In this document: one piece after another, positions 1 to 5,540 of the stretch
Position numbering within the stretch: position 1 is the stretch's first letter
How the letters are laid out: each line of letters starts with the position of its first letter
DNA from: Bacillota bacterium
GTDB lineage: Bacteria > Bacillota > Clostridia > Peptostreptococcales > Acidaminobacteraceae
Assembly: GCA_030529205.1 (NCBI GenBank)
Contig: JAUMXJ010000014.1
Coordinates: forward strand, 1 to 7,315
Length of the DNA: 7,315 nt
Direction of reading: 5' to 3'
Made by a program: the position numbers and the translations under genes
Notes under the pieces: generated by a model
Databases searched by the model: none
What the model saw: the letters and a program-made list of their open reading frames with translations, nothing else
What the model was told of the DNA's origin: nothing

Positions 1-1
1 T

Positions 2-1078
2 TCGACGAGTACCGTGGATACGAGTACCGCTTCGACGAGCACATCCGAAAGCGGAAATGATGTCTCCGGAAGCACACAATTGCTCGCTTATGAAGAGGTC
101 TCGCTCTATCCGAGACCGGACATGACGGTGGAAGAAGGGGTGTTCTATCTTTACAAGAGATCCAAAGGGCTGGAGTATCAGATCGAACCTGAGTTGATTT
201 ATGAAAAGGGAGATATCAGGGTTTTATCCGGTTACATGGGAGAACCGCTTGCTTCGGGCTTGCTCAACTCTTACGAGTGTGTTCGCTTTTATCGCGGAGA
301 GCGGCTGTTTGTCGAAATGGCGACAGTCGGAAGGACGGAGAGCAGATTCCGTACTCCGAAGCTTGTAACCGTAATCGAGAACGAGGAGATGTACGCCTTG
401 GTTCTGGTGATTGCGGTAGGAGATGAAGAACACTATGTACAGGAGTTCTGGAGTGTCGATCTTCACGGGAAGAAAGCGCCTCTATACCTCGGAACCTATG
501 TATCCGAAGGAGGGATAAGGTACACGGAAATGGGGGACTCCGCTCTCGGTTTGAACGGAGATTTGTACATGGAAGACTATATCCTCGAAAGCGATATGAC
601 GGACAACGGCGAGCCGCTGTTCAAGTTTACCTCACAACTCGTGAAAGTCAATCTGTTGAAGCCGAACGGAGCGGAAGTTGTGCGGGAAGGTTTCGATGTG
701 GGATTCCTGCGAAATCGGGAAGATTCTTCGCTCGATTCAAATCTCGAGGTGATCGACAGGAGAGACGAGATGAAGGAATCTGAGATTGCCGCAATATGGA
801 ATGAGTTCTCCGGAACCTGGCGCCTGGACGGTGCACAGGACACCGCTTATTTCACCATTGAGCCGGACGGAACCTTTGTCTCATACTATGCGTCGGGTGC
901 GGAGGAGTTTCGTGGTAAAATAGAAATCGTCGGTCGCGGTCCGAAGTTTGTTGTGTGGCGGGAAGACGGTGAGAAGGTGTTTTTCATGTACTACCTCGAT
1001 TACTCTCCAAATCGCGGCACACTCGGAATTCGCGTTCATCAAATGCATTTTGATAAAGAGGTTATAAATGGTCAATAG
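2..1078 (+). CDS. Hypothetical, probably exported protein with Ser/Thr repeat linker (5' end outside window)
   Basis: The reading frame is open from base 2 and ends in TAG at 1076-1078. The GTG at 14 is in frame but has no ribosome binding site and sits inside a Ser/Thr repeat (TSTVD-TSTAS-TSTSE), so the true start must lie upstream. I do not recognise the family. The first 25 or so visible residues are low complexity and resemble the linker that follows the signal peptide in Gram-positive lipoproteins, but no signal peptide is in view. The body is mixed alpha/beta, rich in acidic and aromatic residues, with no membrane segment. The C-terminal portion (about nt 800-1000) has a 'FSGTWRLDG...FTIEPDGTF' pattern seen in small beta-barrel, lipocalin-like domains; this is only a resemblance. 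The last 11 bases overlap the start of murC, suggesting co-transcription and translational coupling. Export is inferred from the linker, so function stays open. Confidence 0.8.
   Translation, partial: STSTVDTSTASTSTSESGNDVSGSTQLLAYEEVSLYPRPDMTVEEGVFYLYKRSKGLEYQIEPELIYEKGDIRVLSGYMGEPLASGLLNSYECVRFYRGERLFVEMATVGRTESRFRTPKLVTVIENEEMYALVLVIAVGDEEHYVQEFWSVDLHGKKAPLYLGTYVSEGGIRYTEMGDSALGLNGDLYMEDYILESDMTDNGEPLFKFTSQLVKVNLLKPNGAEVVREGFDVGFLRNREDSSLDSNLEVIDRRDEMKESEIAAIWNEFSGTWRLDGAQDTAYFTIEPDGTFVSYYASGAEEFRGKIEIVGRGPKFVVWREDGEKVFFMYYLDYSPNRGTLGIRVHQMHFDKEVINGQ
5..49 (+). repeat. Three imperfect 15-bp tandem repeats encoding TSTxx pentapeptides
   Basis: ACGAG recurs at 5, 20 and 35, and the first two units share ACGAGTACCG. 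In frame the units read TSTVD, TSTAS and TSTSE. The array may continue upstream of the window. The 15-bp unit keeps the frame, so copy-number change would lengthen or shorten the linker without breaking the gene. Confidence 0.7.
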
Positions 1079-2603
1079 TCACGGAGATTCGCTCAGCAAG
1101 GATTTGTTAAGAGATGTCAAAAAGGTTCATATAGTAGGAATCGGGGGCATTTCGATGTCCGCAATAGCAAAGATTCTCGTGGAGAGAGGGTTTGTCTGTA
1201 CCGGCTCCGACAAGGTATTTAACGACAATTGTGCGGATGTGGAGGCAATCGGTGTCCGCGTCTTTATCGGACACGAAGCGTCCAATATCAGCGATCAGAA
1301 TTTGTTGATTTACACAGCTGCGGTGAACGAAACCATCCCGGAAATTGTGCGGGCAAAAGAGCTGGGGATTCCCGTAGTGGGGCGCGCCAAGTTTCTCGGA
1401 GAGCTGATGGAAGAATACGAGAATTCGATCGCCGTCTCCGGTGCACACGGGAAGACGTCGACCACATCGATGATTGCTCATATTCTGCACGATGTGCTCG
1501 ATCCCACCGTGTTGGTCGGAGGGCTGCTTCACGACAACCATTCCAATGTTATGATCGGAGACAGTGCGACCTTCGTTCACGAGGCGTGCGAATTCAAGGA
1601 CACATTTCTGTCATTGAAACCGAGGTACTCCGTTATTTTGAACATCGATGCGGATCATCTTGACTACTTCAGCGGATTGGAGGCCATTGAGGCTTCTTTC
1701 CGCAAATTTGCTTATGCCACCAAGGATCTGGTGTTTTACAATATCGACGACCCTTCGGCAAGAAGGGCGGTGCAAGGCATCCCGCATAAATACGCGGGTG
1801 CGGAGAATCAAGCGGACGGCAAAGTCGCGTCCTCCCGTGTACTCGGGTGCGAATCGGGAGAGAATCCCGGTACGAGATTGGTTTCTTTCGGTCAGAGGGA
1901 GGATGCGGATTATCGCGTTGTAAACTTGCAGCGGGGTCCCGGTGCTACGGCGCAGTTCGCAATTGAAAAAGACGGCGAAATCCTTGCGGAGATTTCTCTA
2001 TCCGTCCCGGGGTTTGTCTATTGGTCCAATGCCGCCGCGGCATTCGCATGTTGTTTTGAAAATTTGATGGAGAGCGAAGAGGCGCACCGTCGCGACAAAG
2101 CGGAAATCGCCTCTCTGATTGCAAGACGCCTGGGAGATTTCGCAAATGCGGGACGCAGATTCGAGGTATACGGAACCTTTGAGGGAATTACCGTCGTGGA
2201 TGATTTCGCTCATCACCCGAATGAGATCAAGCCGGCACTTGAAACCGCCATGGCGGTCTCGCACGGGAGGGTGATCGCGCTGTTTCAGCCGTATACATAT
2301 TCCAGGACGAAGGAGCTTTTGGAAGATTTCGGACGCTGTTTTGTCGGAATCGACGAATTGGTCGTCTCGGATATACTCGGCGGACGTGAGGTGGATCCCG
2401 GAGATATTCACGCACGGGATGTCGTCCGCGTCACCGCACAGAACGGAGTAAAGTCCCATCTTTCGGATACGCTTGAGAATGCAGGTGATTTGGCGATTTC
2501 GCTCGCGAGGGAAGGCGATATGATCATCACACTCGGATGCGGCAATGTGTATCTTGCGGCGCGATATATGGAAAAAAAGTTGAGGAATATCGGAACAATC
2601 TAA
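1068..2603 (+). CDS. murC: UDP-N-acetylmuramate--L-alanine ligase (MurC)
   Basis: This cytoplasmic ATP-dependent ligase adds L-alanine to UDP-N-acetylmuramic acid, the first amino acid of the peptidoglycan stem peptide. All three Mur ligase domains are visible. The N-terminal UDP-binding Rossmann fold has HIVGIGGISMSA at residues 21-32. The central ATPase has the P-loop GAHGKTSTT at 125-133, HEACEF at 171-176 and NIDADHLDYF at 192-201. The C-terminal domain has DDFAHHPNEI beginning at D378. The HEACEF form is typical of clostridial MurC and argues against MurD/E/F; Mpl is less likely given the gene's length and motifs. At 511 residues it is longer than the usual 450-470, mainly through a hydrophilic stretch around residues 243-275. 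The ATG at 1068 is preceded by AGAGG (1057-1061) with 6 bases between, and overlaps the upstream gene by 11 bases. The DMT transporter gene follows 24 bases after the stop. Confidence 0.96.
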   Translation: MVNSHGDSLSKDLLRDVKKVHIVGIGGISMSAIAKILVERGFVCTGSDKVFNDNCADVEAIGVRVFIGHEASNISDQNLLIYTAAVNETIPEIVRAKELGIPVVGRAKFLGELMEEYENSIAVSGAHGKTSTTSMIAHILHDVLDPTVLVGGLLHDNHSNVMIGDSATFVHEACEFKDTFLSLKPRYSVILNIDADHLDYFSGLEAIEASFRKFAYATKDLVFYNIDDPSARRAVQGIPHKYAGAENQADGKVASSRVLGCESGENPGTRLVSFGQREDADYRVVNLQRGPGATAQFAIEKDGEILAEISLSVPGFVYWSNAAAAFACCFENLMESEEAHRRDKAEIASLIARRLGDFANAGRRFEVYGTFEGITVVDDFAHHPNEIKPALETAMAVSHGRVIALFQPYTYSRTKELLEDFGRCFVGIDELVVSDILGGREVDPGDIHARDVVRVTAQNGVKSHLSDTLENAGDLAISLAREGDMIITLGCGNVYLAARYMEKKLRNIGTI

Positions 2604-2627
2604 GAAGGCGATATCGGGGAGGGCACG

Positions 2628-3506
2628 ATGAGAATTGAAAAATCAAAACTTGCAGATATATCCCTAATCTTGGTCGCATTGCTCTGGGGGGGAGGATTTA
2701 TCGCGGTCAGCAGTGCATTGAAGGCGATTACGCCGATGTACCTCATGACGATGCGGATGAGCATCGCGGCGTGTACATTTCTGCTGCTCTTCCCGAAGCT
2801 GCGCGGAATCAATGCAACGGATTTAAAATATGGGTTTTATGCGGCGGTGACGATGTTTCTCGGATTCGGGTTTCAGACAGTCGGCCTGCAGTATACGGAA
2901 GTTTCCAAACAGGGATTTTTGACTGCCACCTATGTGGTCTTCGTTCCGTTTTTGTATTGGATTATCTATCGCAGAATGCCCCAGAAAAAAGTCTTTCTGG
3001 CTTCGTTCATCGTCCTGATCGGAATCGGACTGGTCGGTCTTACGCAGGATTTGACCATCGGACTCGGAGATACCCTTACTCTGTGCTGCGCTTTCTTCTT
3101 TGCCCTGCAAATTATTGTAACGGCAATCGGAGTGGAGAAGGTCAGCCCGTTTAAGCTCGCTTTTTTACAGTTTGTTTTTGCCGCGATGATGTTCGGAATC
3201 AGTGCGGTACTGACCGAGTCTTTCCCGACCGCAATATCCGGTGAAACCTGGATTGCCGTTCTGTATATGTCCGTTTTTGCAACATTTGTCTGTTTTTTGG
3301 TGCAGACCATTGCACAAAAACACACTTCTCCCGCGCGAGCTTCGATTTTTCTCAGCTTGGAATCCGTGTTTGCAGCCATTTTAGGAGTCATGATGCTCGG
3401 AGAGGAGCTGACATTCAGAAAACTCGTCGGCTTCACATTGATCTTTGCTTCCGTGTTGATGATTGAGGTGGATTTCAAGAAACTGTTCGCCAAAAAGTCG
3501 ATCTGA
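2628..3506 (+). CDS. DMT-family (EamA domain) membrane transporter
   Basis: This is a 292-residue polytopic membrane protein with about ten hydrophobic helices arranged as two similar EamA halves (about residues 10-140 and 148-283). TM1 carries the family pattern LLWGGGFIAVSSA at residues 18-30. The second half has SPARASIFLSLESVFAAILG near 234-253, followed by the conserved GE turn (258-259) before the last helix. The length and the basic, lysine-rich C-terminus fit the family, which exports amino acids, purines or other metabolites; the substrate cannot be told from sequence. The ATG follows GGGGAGGG (2616-2623) at a short spacing. It lies 24 bases after murC with no promoter or terminator between, so it is probably cotranscribed. 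A muropeptide-related substrate would be pure speculation from position. Confidence 0.92.
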   Translation: MRIEKSKLADISLILVALLWGGGFIAVSSALKAITPMYLMTMRMSIAACTFLLLFPKLRGINATDLKYGFYAAVTMFLGFGFQTVGLQYTEVSKQGFLTATYVVFVPFLYWIIYRRMPQKKVFLASFIVLIGIGLVGLTQDLTIGLGDTLTLCCAFFFALQIIVTAIGVEKVSPFKLAFLQFVFAAMMFGISAVLTESFPTAISGETWIAVLYMSVFATFVCFLVQTIAQKHTSPARASIFLSLESVFAAILGVMMLGEELTFRKLVGFTLIFASVLMIEVDFKKLFAKKSI

Positions 3507-3537
3507 TTGTCGCAATGAGAATTTCAATGCCGGAGAT

Positions 3538-3560
3538 CCGCTAAAAAAAGCGGCTTGTTT
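3538..3560 (+). terminator. Weak possible intrinsic terminator after the transporter gene
   Basis: CCGCT (3538-3542) pairs with AGCGG (3549-3553) around a six-A loop, followed by CTTGTTT. The stem is only 5 bp and the T tract is interrupted, so termination may be weak and transcription could run on into the small ORF downstream. Confidence 0.35.
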
Positions 3561-3601
3561 GTCTAAGAGGAGAGAATCGTGCAGTATGCTTGTTCCGTGC
3601 A

Positions 3602-3871
3602 ATGCGGGTTGAGTGGATAAGACAAATTATTGACTTATTCAACCGCCATGATGCGCGTGTGAAGTATTGGGAAAAAATCAATTCTAACAAAAAGAATAGA
3701 CTCTACTTGAGATATCAAGAAGAGGAAAATGATTATCTGATTGTTTTTGAGGAAAAGAGTAGTAAAAGAGTTACTTTAATAACAGCATTTCCTGTGTTCT
3801 TTAGAAGTGCTAAACGTGATTATGATCGTGATTATCTTACATTTGTTCAGGCTCAAGGGCAAAAGAAATAA
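3602..3871 (+). CDS. Small AT-rich ORF; possible PBECR-type nuclease-like toxin fragment
   Basis: From ATG 3602 this encodes 89 residues; an in-frame TTG at 3590 would add four. Neither start has a suitably placed Shine-Dalgarno. The frame is open back to 3545 (after TAA 3542-3544), with no other ATG or GTG in it. The pattern RVEWIRQII, then KYWEKI, NKKNRLYL, YLIVFEEK, TLITAFPVF and a basic/Tyr-rich KRDYDRDY end resembles, from memory, the C-terminal core of phage-associated Barnase/EndoU/ColicinE5/RelE-like (PBECR) domains; this is a family-level guess. Solo members I recall are longer at the N-terminus, so this may be a truncated copy. The protein is soluble and basic. Composition is strikingly AT-rich against its neighbours (54 G/C in 180 bases at 3661-3840), a sign of transfer. 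A convergent small RNA is predicted at its 3' end. It could equally be a decaying remnant. Confidence 0.55.
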   Translation: MRVEWIRQIIDLFNRHDARVKYWEKINSNKKNRLYLRYQEEENDYLIVFEEKSSKRVTLITAFPVFFRSAKRDYDRDYLTFVQAQGQKK

Positions 3872-3872
3872 T

Positions 3873-3903
3873 AAAAAACCGGTAATCGCTATGCGAAAAC
3901 CGG
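3873..3903 (-). terminator. Strong intrinsic terminator on the - strand (possibly bidirectional)
   Basis: CCGGT (3879-3883) pairs with ACCGG (3899-3903). Inside, after an AA/AA internal loop, TCGC (3886-3889) pairs with GCGA (3893-3896) around a TAT loop. Read on the - strand, the hairpin is followed by six T and then ATTATTT, a good Rho-independent terminator for the predicted small RNA and for read-through from the - strand enzyme gene at 4003-5310. On the + strand the hairpin begins 8 bases after the small ORF's stop and is followed only by ATTCTCCTTCT, so + strand termination would be weaker. Confidence 0.75.
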
Positions 3904-3937
3904 ATTCTCCTTCTAAACATGTTAGATGAGTTCTTGT
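3873..3937 (-). ncRNA. Predicted small RNA of about 65 nt, convergent with the small ORF
   Basis: A near-consensus - strand promoter (3944-3971) predicts a start near 3937 and the strong terminator predicts an end near 3873. The RNA would contain a first small hairpin (5-bp stem, 3912-3926 on the + strand), then a single-stranded AGAAGGAGAA (complement of 3905-3914) that matches a Shine-Dalgarno but has no start codon at a useful distance, then the terminator hairpin. The ATG complementary to 3918-3920 would open 27 codons but reads through the terminator and lacks its own ribosome binding site, so a peptide is unlikely. Its 3' end abuts the stop codon of the convergent small ORF, so any read-through or longer ORF mRNA would be complementary to it. 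I recognise no known RNA family. Confidence 0.5.
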
Positions 3938-3943
3938 ACTCCT

Positions 3944-3971
3944 ATTATAGCAAAGAAAGGTCCGTTGTCAA
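3944..3971 (-). promoter_or_regulatory. Near-consensus sigma-A promoter (TTGACA-16-TATAAT), - strand
   Basis: On the - strand TTGACA (complement of 3966-3971) is followed by 16 bases and a perfect TATAAT (complement of 3944-3949). It lies downstream of the - strand enzyme gene (ends 4003) and no gene follows in its direction, only a terminator about 40 bases past the predicted start. Confidence 0.7.
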
Positions 3972-4002
3972 GATGTTGCCTGGTTTTTACAGGTTTGGGA
4001 CT

Positions 4003-5310
4003 TTATTTTTTTGCGTTTGTGCGCTGCATAATATCCAGAATGCTGTCGTCCATACTCGATTTAGTAGAATCCGCAAAATTCCCTAAATTTGCAATGGATT
4101 CATCCGCCTGATTTCCGATGATGCCGTTTCCGACGGGAACGGTGATACCCTCCATTGCGAGAGTGGAAGAGAGGAACGCCGCGGAAACCGATGTCGCAAG
4201 TTTCAGTGCGCACCCCGTCTTGGCGCCGTCACAAATCATGCCGGATGTATTTGCAATCATATTCTGGATGGTGCCCTCCACCTGCTCGACGGTTCCTCCT
4301 TTGAGCCACGAAAGAGCGGCAGCCGCACCGGAACCTGCGGATATTGCACATCCGCAAAGGGCGGAAAGTCTGCCGATTTTCTGTTTGATAATAGTGTTGG
4401 TAATATGTGAGATGGCGATGGCTCTGCAGAGTCTGTCGTCATCGATATTGTTTTTTTGGCAATAAACCGCAACGGGAATAATCGATGTCAGACCGTTGTT
4501 GCCGCTTCCGCTGGAACTCATAACAGGCAGAGGTGCACCGTCCATACGGGCATCCGCCGCCGCTGCGGTGAGCATCATGGCGTTCTTCATATAACAGTCC
4601 GAAAAATCCCCGGACTCCTGAAGTTTCTTTCCGACTTTCAGACCGCATTCATTGTCCAGACCGTATTCCGCAATGGCGAGATTCATATCCACACCGTCTT
4701 TGAGGAAGGTAATCTCCTCATACGGCAGCTCTTCGATTCCGCGGATGATGTCGGCAATCTTGTATCCCGCGAGGTCATGCTCCGCACATGCGACCGTGAC
4801 GAACGCGTTCTCGAGAAGGATTCCCTCGTGGTTTTCCACCAGAGTGAAATTGTCGTGTTTGCCGATAATGATCGCTCTTCCGAATACAGGAGCGGATGAT
4901 TCGCCGCTTTTTCCGAAGACCTCCGCTTCCACATGCATGGAATTGTCGGTTCGGATTGCAACCGCATCGATTGCCCGTCGTTCCATGAGACGAAGCGCTT
5001 CCGCAATTCCCTCCTCGCATACCCTCGAGAAGACGGTCAATCCGTCGGAGCTTTGACACGCGACCGCTCCGAGCGCAATGGCGACGTCGATGCCTGCGAG
5101 TCTCGTTCCCGGAATCCCGACCCCCATGGTGTTTTTATACACATTGTTGCTGAGACGCACATGAATCTTCTCGATATTCGAGGATTTTTCGATTCCGGAT
5201 GCCTCCTTGGCTCTCGCCACGGCAAGTGCGATTGCCACCGGCTCGGTACAACCGATCGCCGGTTTTACCTCCGCTCGTAAAGTCTTGATCAACGCTTCTT
5301 TTAAGTCCAT
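4003..5310 (-). CDS. L-serine dehydratase alpha-like / L-cysteine desulfidase family protein (UPF0597, YhaM/CyuA-like)
   Basis: This 435-residue cytoplasmic protein has the full set of family motifs: GCTEPVAIALA at 20-30, SSSGSGNNGLTSIIPV at 265-280, LCGCAISAGSGAA at 318-330, MICDGAKTGCALK at 358-370 and GNGIIGNQADESIANLG at 394-410. The fold is that of the iron-sulfur L-serine dehydratase alpha domain. Archaeal CdsB and E. coli CyuA (YhaM) in this family break L-cysteine to pyruvate, ammonia and sulfide. By analogy Cys21 would be the catalytic cysteine, and Cys319 or Cys321, Cys360 and Cys367 the cluster ligands; the 360/367 spacing of seven matches the archaeal enzyme as I recall it. Length is normal and all cysteines are present, so it should be active. 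Cysteine, serine or another substrate cannot be settled here. ATG 5310 has a moderate ribosome site (AGGCGGG, complement of 5316-5322). The gene stands alone, with its own promoter and no transporter beside it. Confidence 0.9.
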   Translation of the reverse strand: MDLKEALIKTLRAEVKPAIGCTEPVAIALAVARAKEASGIEKSSNIEKIHVRLSNNVYKNTMGVGIPGTRLAGIDVAIALGAVACQSSDGLTVFSRVCEEGIAEALRLMERRAIDAVAIRTDNSMHVEAEVFGKSGESSAPVFGRAIIIGKHDNFTLVENHEGILLENAFVTVACAEHDLAGYKIADIIRGIEELPYEEITFLKDGVDMNLAIAEYGLDNECGLKVGKKLQESGDFSDCYMKNAMMLTAAAADARMDGAPLPVMSSSGSGNNGLTSIIPVAVYCQKNNIDDDRLCRAIAISHITNTIIKQKIGRLSALCGCAISAGSGAAAALSWLKGGTVEQVEGTIQNMIANTSGMICDGAKTGCALKLATSVSAAFLSSTLAMEGITVPVGNGIIGNQADESIANLGNFADSTKSSMDDSILDIMQRTNAKK

Positions 5311-5324
5311 CTTATCCCGCCTGC

Positions 5325-5342
5325 ATGAATATTCTAATTCAT
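5325..5342. repeat. Inverted repeat over the transcription start of the - strand enzyme gene
   Basis: ATGAAT (5325-5330) and ATTCAT (5337-5342) are perfect inverted repeats separated by 6 bases. They cover the predicted start region and the edge of the -10 box of the - strand promoter, a position suited to a repressor operator. AT-rich repeats of this length also occur by chance. Confidence 0.35.
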
Positions 5343-5369
5343 ATTAGGCGTATCATCGGATAATGTCAA
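5341..5369 (-). promoter_or_regulatory. Promoter of the cysteine desulfidase-like gene (TTGACA-17-TAATAT)
   Basis: On the - strand a perfect TTGACA (complement of 5364-5369) is followed by 17 bases and TAATAT (complement of 5341-5346). The predicted start near 5334 gives a leader of about 24 bases before ATG 5310, too short for a riboswitch. Confidence 0.75.
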
Positions 5370-5411
5370 TCCGCATTGCCATTTTCCTTATCGTCCTATT
5401 CGCCATTATGT

Positions 5412-5433
5412 GTTTACATTTCAGTTTACATTT
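5412..5433 (+). promoter_or_regulatory. Direct repeat GTTTACATTT x2 upstream of the SPFH gene promoter
   Basis: GTTTACATTT occurs at 5412-5421 and 5424-5433, a 12-base period, ending on the first base of the -35 box at 5433. TTTACA with a 6-base gap resembles the TT(A/T)ACA direct repeats bound by PhoP-type response regulators in Bacillus. An activator site is inferred from placement; the regulator is unknown. Confidence 0.45.
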
Positions 5434-5461
5434 TGATAACATATAGAGCGACATACATAAT
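5433..5461 (+). promoter_or_regulatory. Promoter of the SPFH gene (TTGATA-17-CATAAT)
   Basis: TTGATA (5433-5438) and CATAAT (5456-5461) each match the consensus at five of six positions and are 17 bases apart. The start would be near 5468, leaving a leader of about 70 bases that holds the 19-base-period repeats. Confidence 0.55.
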
Positions 5462-5481
5462 AAAAAATTTTATCTATTATC

Positions 5482-5517
5482 ATGTCAAAAATATGTTCTG
5501 ATGTCGAAAATATGTTC
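5482..5517 (+). repeat. Two 17-bp direct repeats (period 19) in the leader of the SPFH gene
   Basis: ATGTCRAAAATATGTTC occurs at 5482-5498 and 5501-5517 with one difference (A/G at the sixth position). Both copies lie between the predicted promoter and the ribosome binding site of the downstream gene. They could be a tandem operator that blocks elongation, or an RNA element in the leader. No start codon here has a ribosome binding site, so a leader peptide is not supported. Confidence 0.6.
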
Positions 5518-5540
5518 CGCTACGGCAGAAAGGAGAGAAT

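Noticed and set aside
3873..3920. 27-codon - strand frame inside the predicted small RNA
   Set aside because: It reads through the strong terminator and its ATG has no Shine-Dalgarno at a usable distance (AGGAG is 18 bases away).
3545..3971. Insertion sequence or prophage boundary around the AT-rich island
   Set aside because: I found no terminal inverted repeats, target duplications, integrase or transposase pieces; the composition shift alone does not define an element.
3966..4000. Possible hairpin terminator right after the - strand enzyme gene (CCTG/CAGG)
   Set aside because: The stem is only 4 bp and no T tract follows on the - strand; the terminator at 3873-3903 is far better.
3926..4111. 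61-codon + strand open frame
   Set aside because: It crosses the - strand promoter and the end of the - strand enzyme gene, has no ribosome binding site and no recognisable pattern.
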